The notes under the pieces are model-generated. The model was not told where the DNA came from. It did no database searches and saw only the letters and a list, made by a program, of their open reading frames with translations. 43,517 nt of DNA from NCBI RefSeq assembly GCF_017377505.1, contig NZ_JAFREN010000026.1, positions 1 through 43,517 on the forward strand, read 5' to 3'. The position numbers and the translations under genes were made by a program. This DNA comes from Enterococcus sp. DIV0212c. GTDB taxonomy: Bacteria; Bacillota; Bacilli; Lactobacillales; Enterococcaceae. How positions within the stretch are numbered: the stretch's first letter is position 1; the number at the start of each line of letters is the position of its first letter. Positions 36,332 to 43,517 of this stretch are shown piece by piece.

Positions 36332-37372
36332 TTACTTGATTTTAAAAATTGTTCGACTTTGGTATGGCGCATCTGGATATAATTCAATATTGCCAAAACC
36401 ATCAAATTCAACCGCTCCAGGACTAACTTGAGTTTCTAACGTAATGCCACCATGATTGGCTAATTTTTGTCCGCGAACTTCTGGACCATTGTTACCAAAC
36501 TGAGCTGTAAAAATGACAACTGCTGGTCGATCAGTATACATCTCAACTGTAAGATCCTTTTCTGGCGCTGTAATGACTGCTTGAGGAGCATCAAAACCAG
36601 TTTGATTCAGCATAAAGGGATGATCCAAGCCATCGACTAAACTATTTTGCTCATAAGTTGTCTGAAACACTTGCTCCACGCTCTTTGGTTCCTTGAAATC
36701 GAAAGGTGTCTCTTCAACTGAGCGTAACTCACCTGTAACTGTCGTATCTTCATCTACCACAGCAAATCGGTCAGCATCTACAAATAACTCATGCTCCCCA
36801 ACCGATTGTGTCATATCTCCTGTCAAATTAAAATAAACATGATTGGTTGGATTATACAACGTTGGTTGATCTGTTTCAGCTTGATAATCAATGATCCATT
36901 CGTTTTCATTTGTTAACGAATATCTGACACAAGATTTTAATTCTCCTGGAAAACCATTTTCGCCATCAGGACTCACATAAGAAAAGGCCACAGAAACTTG
37001 GTTGGTTGTTTCTTCTATTTCAGCATCCCAAAATTTTGTCTCAAAACTTTCCGTTCCCCCATGCAAGGTATGTCCATTTTCGGGATTAACTGGTAATTGA
37101 TAGCTCTTACCATCTAGTGAAAATGATCCATGTTTAATTCTTCCCGCAACACGTCCAATGGTTGCGCCAAAATAGATATCTTTTGTTAGATATTCTTCTG
37201 CAGATTCAAATCCTAAAACAATATTCCGCTCTTCTCCATTAACAGGTACGATCAAATCAACGATTCTGGCTCCTAAGTTTGTAACATTCATTGTCAGACC
37301 ATTATCATTAGTAAGCGAATACAAAATAGCTGTTTCACCAAATTCTTGTTTATTGATTTTCAATACTTTCAT
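36332..37372 (-). CDS. galM: Aldose 1-epimerase (mutarotase)
   Basis: Interconverts alpha and beta anomers of aldoses. From the ATG at 37372 the protein has 346 residues, the usual GalM length. Substrate-site His residues are visible in GHTLHGG and NPTNHVYFNL, and the catalytic Glu in SPGAVEFDGFG. Start choice: GGAAGAGAG lies directly before this ATG, and an ATG 29 codons upstream has no ribosome binding site. It is probably co-transcribed with the ROK kinase. TTTACAA upstream at 37481-37487 is shared with the arabinan control regions. Confidence 0.9.
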   Translation of the reverse strand: MKVLKINKQEFGETAILYSLTNDNGLTMNVTNLGARIVDLIVPVNGEERNIVLGFESAEEYLTKDIYFGATIGRVAGRIKHGSFSLDGKSYQLPVNPENGHTLHGGTESFETKFWDAEIEETTNQVSVAFSYVSPDGENGFPGELKSCVRYSLTNENEWIIDYQAETDQPTLYNPTNHVYFNLTGDMTQSVGEHELFVDADRFAVVDEDTTVTGELRSVEETPFDFKEPKSVEQVFQTTYEQNSLVDGLDHPFMLNQTGFDAPQAVITAPEKDLTVEMYTDRPAVVIFTAQFGNNGPEVRGQKLANHGGITLETQVSPGAVEFDGFGNIELYPDAPYQSRTIFKIK

Positions 37373-37554
37373 CTCTCTTCCATTTGAAATCGATTTTTCA
37401 ACTGAGTGAACTAAAACTATTTTATCATCTTTCACAGCATTTTTTTCTTCAAACTTCATTTTAAACTACTTTTGTTTATATTTACAATTTTTTTGTCAGG
37501 TTGCACTTCTTAAAAAAGCTATTCTCTATTGGTAACGTAACCGTTTTTTGGTTA

Positions 37555-37597
37555 AATAAAAAAAGGATGTTCCGTTTTAACTAAACAGAACACCTCG
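37555..37597 (-). terminator. Terminator of the P-type ATPase gene
   Basis: Read leftward: AGGTGTTCTGTTT pairs with AAACGGAACATCCT, followed by T-rich sequence. It starts about 20 bases after the ATPase stop. The rest of the gap up to galM is AT-rich, with one imperfect dyad (GGTAACGTAACC) and no gene. Confidence 0.8.
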
Positions 37598-37615
37598 TTA
37601 ATTTTTTTTCGATTA

Positions 37616-40246
37616 CTATAATTTTTTCAATTTTCGTGTGATTAGTTTTTCAATCTCTACAACTACAAAGACAACAATTCCTGAAAGTAACGCCAATTTT
37701 ATATAAGGCCAGCCAATAGCTGCTGTTCCTAAAGCAAGATGCATGATCGGCGTGTAAATCAACAATCCTTGTAAAATCAATAAAACCAGTAAAGACAACC
37801 ATAAAACTTTGTTTGAGAGTATACTTTTATTGATTGAAAATTGATAAATTTCCCGACAATTGATCATATAAAAGACTTGACCAAACACGATCGTTGTAAT
37901 CAATGTCGTCTGCATAACCGCTTCAGATGCGTTACGATCCGCTAAAAATCCATTGACTAAAAATCCTAAGGCAGCTAATAAGAGAGAAACATAGACAACA
38001 CGGAAAACAGCATATCGATCTAAAATATTTTCTTTCGGATTACGAGGCGGCTGATCCATTCCATTTTTTGCTAACGGTTCAAAACCTAAAGCAAAGGATA
38101 ACGTAATCGTTGTTACCATGTTCAGCCACAAAATTTGTACAGAAGTTAATGGTAACGGTCTATCTAACAATAAGGAAACAACCACTAATAACCCTTGTGC
38201 AAAAGCCGTTGGTAAAGAAAAGTAAATTGTTTTTTTCAAGTTCTCATAAACGCGTCTACCTTCTTTGATCGCAACTGTGATGGTCGCAAAATTATCATCT
38301 GCCAAGACCATGTCCGCCGCATCTTTGGTCACCTCAGTCCCTTTGATTCCCATGGCAATACCAATATCAGCTTGTTTAAGTGCTGGTGCATCATTGACTC
38401 CATCCCCAGTCATTCCAACGATTTGCCCATTTTTTTGAATAGCATGAACTAAACGCAGCTTATGCTCTGGCGTTGTTCTCGCGTAAACATCATTCGTTAA
38501 GACAACATTTGCCAGTTCGTCATCGCTAAGTTGTTCAATATCTTTTCCTACCAAGGCATTTTTATAATTTTCAAGACCAATTTCTTTTGCGATTGCCACC
38601 GCAGTATCTTTATGATCCCCTGTAATCATTTTTACTGAGATACCTGCTTTACGGCTGATTCGAACGGCTTCAATTGCTTCTTTTTTCGGAGGATCGATAA
38701 TGCCAAACAAACCAGCAAGGATCATCCCACTTTGTAGATCTTCGTGAGCAAGTGTCGTTTGGACTTTCGTTACTTCTTTAAAAGCTGCGGCTAAAATCCG
38801 TTGTCCTTTAGTCGCTTGTTGGCTGATTTTTTGTTGCCAATAAGGTTCATCGAAAGTTTCTGATTTTTCATCAGTCAGCTGATAGTCAACCATATTTAAC
38901 AAAACATCTGGTGCGCCTTTTAGATAAATATAGCGTTTATCTTCTATATCTACTAATGTAGCCATGTATTTATACGATGAATCAAAAGGAATCTTGCTGA
39001 TATCATGCTCTTCTTCCACAAGGGACGTATGATTGGCCCAATCCAGCAAAGCCCCTTCAGTTGGATTACCAATCACTTCTCTTACACCATTTTTATAAGT
39101 GATTTTGGTGTCATTACAATAAGAGGCAATTTCTGCCATTTTCCTTACCGTATCATCTTGTTCGACTTGGCGAATAGATTCTGAGTCTGTATCTTTTACT
39201 GTTGTATCAATTGTTTCCTTTGACGTAACCAGTGCTACAACTTCCATTTCATTTTTTGTTAACGTTCCAGTTTTATCAGAACAAATAACGCCCATGCTGC
39301 CTAACGTTTCCACAGCTGGCATTTTCTTGATAATTGCGTGCTGACGCGCCATTCGTGTCACACCAACTGACAAAATAATAGATAAAACGGCTGGCAATCC
39401 TTCTGGCACTGCCGAAACAGCTAACGCAATCATAGAAGAAAGTAATTCACTTGCCGATAAATCGCGGAAAAATAAACTAAATAGAACAAGAAAGAGGATC
39501 AAAGCCATTAAAAATAGAAAAATTTGTTTATTCAATTGTTTCATCTTTTTGATTAATGGTGTTTCATTACTACCTACGTTTTTCAAATGCTGATTGATCT
39601 TACCAATCTCTGTTTCATCACCGATTTGAACGACGATTCCTTTACCAGTTCCACTATTGACCAATGTACCAGAGTAAGCCATATTTATGTGATCACCCAA
39701 ATCGGCTTCATCTTCAAGCGTGCGATTACTTTTCTCTACTGGGGTTGATTCACCTGTTAAAATAGCTTCATCGATCACTAAATTATACGCTTCGATCACA
39801 CGAAGGTCTGCTGGAACGATATCTCCTGGACTTAAATAGACAATATCTCCTGGAACTAAAGATTCGGCTTTAACGGTTTCCTTTTCACCTTCTACCAAAA
39901 CAACTGCTTCTGAGCTCATCATAGAGGTAAGGCTTTCTAAAGAGTCCGTGGCTTTTGCTTCTTGTACGTAACCGATAACTGCATTGATGATCACCACAAA
40001 TAAAATAATCGTCATATCTACAAATTGCCCGCTAAAGCCTTTTAACACAGCTGAGACAATCAATACATAAATCAATAAGTCGTGAAAATGGTGAAAAAAC
40101 TTTTGCAGCTTACTCGCTTCTTTTTCTTTTGAAAGAGTGTTACTGCCTTCTTCTTGTTTTGCTTTTCTTAGAGTTCTGTCGAGTCCATTTAGACCAGATT
40201 GTAATGCAGTTAGCACTTGTTCTGTTGTCATTTTATACCATATCAT
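37616..40246 (-). CDS. P2-type cation-transporting ATPase (Ca2+/Na+-ATPase family, ion uncertain)
   Basis: An ATP-driven membrane cation pump of 876 residues with a standard P-type layout: actuator TGES (about 164-167), M4 AVPEGLP (about 279-285), phosphorylation site DKTGT (Asp324), hinge TGDGVNDAP, and ten predicted helices. M4 keeps the Glu used by SERCA. M5 reads SLPTAFAQGL and M6 reads NMVTTITLSF where SERCA has SNVGEVV and NLVTDG, so the other Ca2+ ligands are missing. The ion may therefore be Na+, K+ or another cation. RBS GAGGAGGAG lies 5 bases before the ATG. Single gene, own terminator. Confidence 0.85.
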   Translation of the reverse strand: MIWYKMTTEQVLTALQSGLNGLDRTLRKAKQEEGSNTLSKEKEASKLQKFFHHFHDLLIYVLIVSAVLKGFSGQFVDMTIILFVVIINAVIGYVQEAKATDSLESLTSMMSSEAVVLVEGEKETVKAESLVPGDIVYLSPGDIVPADLRVIEAYNLVIDEAILTGESTPVEKSNRTLEDEADLGDHINMAYSGTLVNSGTGKGIVVQIGDETEIGKINQHLKNVGSNETPLIKKMKQLNKQIFLFLMALILFLVLFSLFFRDLSASELLSSMIALAVSAVPEGLPAVLSIILSVGVTRMARQHAIIKKMPAVETLGSMGVICSDKTGTLTKNEMEVVALVTSKETIDTTVKDTDSESIRQVEQDDTVRKMAEIASYCNDTKITYKNGVREVIGNPTEGALLDWANHTSLVEEEHDISKIPFDSSYKYMATLVDIEDKRYIYLKGAPDVLLNMVDYQLTDEKSETFDEPYWQQKISQQATKGQRILAAAFKEVTKVQTTLAHEDLQSGMILAGLFGIIDPPKKEAIEAVRISRKAGISVKMITGDHKDTAVAIAKEIGLENYKNALVGKDIEQLSDDELANVVLTNDVYARTTPEHKLRLVHAIQKNGQIVGMTGDGVNDAPALKQADIGIAMGIKGTEVTKDAADMVLADDNFATITVAIKEGRRVYENLKKTIYFSLPTAFAQGLLVVVSLLLDRPLPLTSVQILWLNMVTTITLSFALGFEPLAKNGMDQPPRNPKENILDRYAVFRVVYVSLLLAALGFLVNGFLADRNASEAVMQTTLITTIVFGQVFYMINCREIYQFSINKSILSNKVLWLSLLVLLILQGLLIYTPIMHLALGTAAIGWPYIKLALLSGIVVFVVVEIEKLITRKLKKL

Positions 40247-40331
40247 AACGACTCCTCCTCAATAATTACTTCATACTTTATTAAAGTGTACAAAACTAGA
40301 AAAATAATTCATAGTAAAAAGCTTTTTAACT

Positions 40332-40370
40332 AAAAAAAATAAGACCCAACTCATAAATGAGCTGTGCCTT
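40332..40370 (-). terminator. Terminator of rpmE2
   Basis: On the leftward RNA, 40357-40370 pairs with 40341-40354 (13 of 14 pairs, including G-U), followed by eight Us. It lies about 20 bases after the rpmE2 stop. Confidence 0.85.
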
Positions 40371-40389
40371 ATAAACATTACTGTTTGAA

Positions 40390-40659
40390 TTAAGCTTCTG
40401 GGTTTGCATTGGTATCTTTGATACCATACTTTTTGTTGAAACGGTCCACACGTCCGTCTGCTTGTGTAAATTTTTGACGTCCAGTGTAAAATGGATGAGA
40501 GTCAGATGTAACTTCGACACGGATTACTGGGTAAGTATTTCCGTCTTCCCACTCAACTGTTTCGTCAGAATACTTAGTAGAACCTGACAAGAATTTAAAA
40601 CCAGTTGTTGAGTCCATAAAAATAACTGGGTGATATTCTGGATGGATATCTTGTTTCAT
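40390..40659 (-). CDS. rpmE2: 50S ribosomal protein L31 type B
   Basis: Ribosomal large-subunit protein L31, the zinc-independent (C-minus) form: 89 residues, start [20 protein letters not shown], and the conserved [11 protein letters not shown] with [12 protein letters not shown]. It has no Cys at all, so no CxxC zinc site. Type B paralogs often replace the zinc form under zinc limitation in Firmicutes, though in enterococci it may be the only form. RBS AAAGGAG precedes the ATG. It follows rho, with a 98-base gap. Confidence 0.95.
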   Translation of the reverse strand: MKQDIHPEYHPVIFMDSTTGFKFLSGSTKYSDETVEWEDGNTYPVIRVEVTSDSHPFYTGRQKFTQADGRVDRFNKKYGIKDTNANPEA

Positions 40660-40757
40660 AGTCTTTTCGCTCCTTTGCCCTGATCCATTTGCTGCATCAG
40701 AGTTTATTTGTCGGTATACAACAGTACTATAATAGCATGATTCGTTTATCGATGCAA

Positions 40758-42050
40758 TTATCTTTTAATATTTTTTTTCGCTTGTCTACCAAAAGAGACA
40801 TCATGAAAATCTTCAAAGAATTTTTGATTGTTTTTTGTTTTACGTAAGAATTTTACAAATTGCTCTGTATATTCTAAAGAATCACCTGTCATATGATTAC
40901 GCAACTTCCAAGTTTCTTCTAACTGCTCGGCTGACATCAGCAAATCTTCTTTACGCGTACCTGATTTTTTGATATCGATTGCAGGGAAAATACGGCGATC
41001 AGCCAAGTCACGTGACAAGTGCAGCTCCATATTTCCTGTTCCTTTGAATTCTTCGAAAATAACGTCATCCATTCGACTTCCCGTATCCACTAAAGCTGTG
41101 GCAAGAATCGTTAAGCTCCCGCCTTCTTCGATATTTCTAGCAGCACCAAAGAAACGCTTAGGTTTGTAAAAAGCTGCAGGATCGATCCCACCGCTCAGTG
41201 TACGACCACTAGCTGGAATCACTAAATTATACGCACGAGCTAAACGAGTGATACTATCCATTAAAATCACGACATCTCGTTTGTCTTCAACTAAGCGCAT
41301 CGCGCGCTCTAAAACCAATTCGGAAACGCGTGTGTGATTTTGTGGTTGCTGATCAAAGGTCGAAGAAACCACATCGCCATTGACGCTGCGTTCTAGATCA
41401 GTCACTTCTTCTGGTCGTTCATCGATCAAAAGAAGAATCAATTCTACATCAGGATAATTTTCTGAAATACCGTTAGCAATCTCTTTCAACACGCTTGTCT
41501 TACCTGCTTTAGGCGGCGCTACGATTAAACCACGCTGGCCAAAACCAACAGGAGAAAAAATATCGATCATGCGTGTCGATAATCTGCCGGGAGTTGTTTC
41601 TAATTTGATTTGTTTTTCGGGGTAAAGCGGTGTTAATGCTGGGAAATGCGGACGTTCTTTTGCTTCTTCTGGGTCTTTCCCGTTGACACTTTCAACATGC
41701 ATCAAACCATAATAGCGTTCTGATTCTTTTGGAGGACGCGCTTTTCCAGCGACTTTGTCTCCATTACGTAGACCAAATCGGCGAATTTGAGAGGAAGAAA
41801 TATAAATATCTTCTGCACTAGGTCCATAATTGATTGGACGTAAAAAACCATAGCCATCTTGAGAAACAATATCCAAAATTCCTTCCATGAAGAAGAATCC
41901 TTGTTTCTCAGCTTGTGCTCTGATCACAGCTAAAGACAGCTCTTTTTTATTCATTTGACTATAATAAGGGATTTTGAACTCTTTAGCATAAGAATAAATA
42001 TCCTTTAATGTACTATTTTCAAGCTCCGCCATCGTTAAATAGTCACTCAT
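40758..42050 (-). CDS. rho: Transcription termination factor Rho
   Basis: A hexameric RNA-dependent ATPase that terminates transcription. 430 residues: N-terminal Rho_N helices (about 1-45), cold-shock RNA-binding domain ([18 protein letters not shown]), Walker A in APPKAGKTS, Walker B around [13 protein letters not shown], and the Q/R-loop region ending SGTRKEDLL. Its start codon overlaps the murA stop by 4 bases (ATGA type), indicating translational coupling. Confidence 0.97.
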   Translation of the reverse strand: MSDYLTMAELENSTLKDIYSYAKEFKIPYYSQMNKKELSLAVIRAQAEKQGFFFMEGILDIVSQDGYGFLRPINYGPSAEDIYISSSQIRRFGLRNGDKVAGKARPPKESERYYGLMHVESVNGKDPEEAKERPHFPALTPLYPEKQIKLETTPGRLSTRMIDIFSPVGFGQRGLIVAPPKAGKTSVLKEIANGISENYPDVELILLLIDERPEEVTDLERSVNGDVVSSTFDQQPQNHTRVSELVLERAMRLVEDKRDVVILMDSITRLARAYNLVIPASGRTLSGGIDPAAFYKPKRFFGAARNIEEGGSLTILATALVDTGSRMDDVIFEEFKGTGNMELHLSRDLADRRIFPAIDIKKSGTRKEDLLMSAEQLEETWKLRNHMTGDSLEYTEQFVKFLRKTKNNQKFFEDFHDVSFGRQAKKNIKR

Positions 42051-43327
42051 TTAGCCACCTCGATTTCTTCTTCAGTTTCGATCATTTGGATATCTGCACC
42101 AAGTGCTGTTAATTTTTCAATAATGTGGTCATAGCCACGTAAAATGTATTCAACATTATAAATCGTTGTTGTACCAGTCGCCATCAAACCTGCTATCACT
42201 AAGCAAGCACCCGCTCTAAGATCAGATGCAACAACTTCTGCACCATGTAATTGGGTTGGCCCATTGATTACAATCATGTTGCCTTCGATTGATGCATCGG
42301 CACCCATTCGTACAAGTTCAGGAATATGCTTAGTCCGTTGAGCATAGATACTATCAATAACTTCGCCTGTTCCTTTAGCTTTTAACATTAATGGTGTGAT
42401 TGGTTGTTGTAAATCTGTTGCAAAACCTGGATAAGGATAGGTTTTAACTGTCGTCATTTTCAAATCATGAGATGGGTGTACTTCGATCATATCTTCTTCG
42501 ATCGTCATTTTAACGCCCATTTCTTGTAATTTAGCAATGAAGCTTTCTAGATGTTCATAAATCACATTACGAACTTTTACACCTTCACCCATTGCCGCAG
42601 CTAAGGCTAAATAAGTTCCAGCTTCAATTCGATCAGGAATGATCGAATGACGGCAGCCGTGTAATTTTTCAACACCTTCAATACGGATAATGTCCGTTCC
42701 AGCACCTTTAATATTTGCCCCCATATTATTCAATAAAGTGGCCACATCGATGATTTCTGGTTCACGAGCAGCATTCTCAATGATCGTTTTACCCTCTGCT
42801 TTTACAGCGGCTAACATCACATTGATTGTTGCTCCAATAGAAACCATATCCATGAAAATTCTTGTTCCACGAAGTCCATCTTCTGTTCTTAAATACATCG
42901 CACCGTGCTCATTGGTTACTTTAGCGCCAAGCGCCTCAAAACCTTTGATGTGCAAATCAATCGGACGTGGACCTAAATAGCAGCCTCCAGGCAACCCGAC
43001 AACGCCTTCACCAAACTTACCTAGTAATGACCCCATAAAGTAATAAGAGGCACGAAGACTATTGATTTTACCTTTAGGCATTGGAACAGAAACGATTTCT
43101 GTTGGGTCGATGACTAGTGTATTGTCAGTAAAGGTTGTTTTAGCACCCATAATTTCTAATATTTCAATTAAAGAATGAACATCTTGAATATCAGGGACAC
43201 CATCTAATGTTACTGGTGAATCGGCTAAAATAGCTGCTGGAATCAATGCAACTGCACTATTTTTTGCTCCGCTGATACATACTTCTCCTGTTAATGGACG
43301 ATTGCCATTGATTACGATTTTTTTCAT
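42047..43327 (-). CDS. murA: UDP-N-acetylglucosamine 1-carboxyvinyltransferase (MurA, second-copy MurZ/MurAB type)
   Basis: First committed step of peptidoglycan synthesis: PEP transfer to UDP-GlcNAc, the fosfomycin target. 426 residues with Lys22-Asn23 in GAKNSAV and the catalytic, fosfomycin-reactive Cys116 in [11 protein letters not shown]. Low-GC Gram-positives carry two MurA copies; linkage to rho and rpmE2 fits the second copy (MurZ/MurAB). That assignment is from context and memory. Translationally coupled to rho. Confidence 0.92.
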   Translation of the reverse strand: MKKIVINGNRPLTGEVCISGAKNSAVALIPAAILADSPVTLDGVPDIQDVHSLIEILEIMGAKTTFTDNTLVIDPTEIVSVPMPKGKINSLRASYYFMGSLLGKFGEGVVGLPGGCYLGPRPIDLHIKGFEALGAKVTNEHGAMYLRTEDGLRGTRIFMDMVSIGATINVMLAAVKAEGKTIIENAAREPEIIDVATLLNNMGANIKGAGTDIIRIEGVEKLHGCRHSIIPDRIEAGTYLALAAAMGEGVKVRNVIYEHLESFIAKLQEMGVKMTIEEDMIEVHPSHDLKMTTVKTYPYPGFATDLQQPITPLMLKAKGTGEVIDSIYAQRTKHIPELVRMGADASIEGNMIVINGPTQLHGAEVVASDLRAGACLVIAGLMATGTTTIYNVEYILRGYDHIIEKLTALGADIQMIETEEEIEVAK

Positions 43328-43389
43328 TTATTATTCTCACCTATCTATGTAAAACAAATAGTTTTATTTTTTTGTAAGATACCCAAACT

Positions 43390-43398
43390 ATTCTAACA
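43390..43398 (-). promoter_or_regulatory. Candidate extended -10 promoter for murA-rho
   Basis: Read leftward: TGTTAGAAT (TG-n-TAGAAT), about 63 bases before the murA start. No good -35 is seen. The rest of 43399-43517 is AT-rich and its function is not apparent. Confidence 0.4.
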
Positions 43399-43517
43399 CA
43401 TTCAGAGACAATAAAAAAGCTAACAGCTGATGCATTTGGCAAGTTTTTCATAATTCAATTCTTTTTTCTCGATTTTTTGAACATTATTGAACAAAATAAA
43501 AAGGATAGAACAAAAGT

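Noticed and set aside
37535..37546. GGTAACGTAACC dyad in the gap before galM as an operator
   Set aside because: Imperfect, short, near a terminator and without a matching partner site. Kept only as a note.

Overview
The window looks like chromosomal DNA of a low-GC Lactobacillales bacterium, most likely an Enterococcus. The proteins read as enterococcal, start sites carry strong AGGAGG-type ribosome binding sites, and both flanks are housekeeping genes: rnjB-dapA-asd, kdcA-like and luxS on the left, and murA-rho-rpmE2 plus a P-type ATPase on the right. The genus is inferred from protein resemblance; no search was run. No rRNA, tRNA, CRISPR array, phage gene, transposase or insertion sequence was seen.

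Layout. 1-4.1 kb: asd, dapA and rnjB run leftward, with a tandem hairpin repeat between asd and dapA. 4.4-9.3 kb: a 2-keto acid decarboxylase, luxS, a ZIP metal transporter and pyruvate oxidase. 9.4-14.4 kb: an LPXTG-anchored MucBP surface protein, a CsbD-like stress protein, an MhqD-like hydrolase with a clear operator, a WYL regulator and a VOC/PhnB-like protein. 14.5-35.3 kb: a complete L-arabinan/arabino-oligosaccharide system in two parallel modules. 35.4-37.4 kb: ROK sugar kinase and galM. 37.6-43.3 kb: P-type ATPase, rpmE2, rho, murA.

The arabinan system. Module 1 (14463-24584, leftward) encodes a lipoprotein binding protein, two ABC permeases, a YesL-like protein, a GH51 arabinofuranosidase, a GH43 exo-arabinofuranosidase, and AraB, AraD and AraA. 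Module 2 (25874-34244, leftward) encodes a second GH51, a second binding protein and permease pair, a small membrane protein, a secreted GH43 endo-arabinanase, a third GH51 and a small cysteine-rich protein. The inferred flow is: the secreted endo-arabinanase cuts arabinan, the two CUT1-type importers take up the oligosaccharides using an ATPase encoded elsewhere, the cytoplasmic GH51/GH43 enzymes release L-arabinose, and AraA-AraB-AraD convert it to D-xylulose 5-phosphate.

Control. Each module is transcribed away from its own divergent regulator. The two regulators are 296-residue paralogs with an ArsR-like winged helix fused to a roughly 200-residue C-terminal domain I cannot name. No AraR (GntR/LacI type) gene is present. 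The two divergent control regions are themselves duplicates: both have a TTGACA-17-TATTAT promoter with a cre-like (CcpA) site over the -35, and both regulator promoters are TTTACA-17-TAnnAT with an extended -10. This paired sensor-regulator arrangement is the best candidate for something not well described. Secondary points of interest are the intergenic hairpin repeats (1-79, 2812-3070, 25745-25852) and the palindromic operator at 12824-12840.
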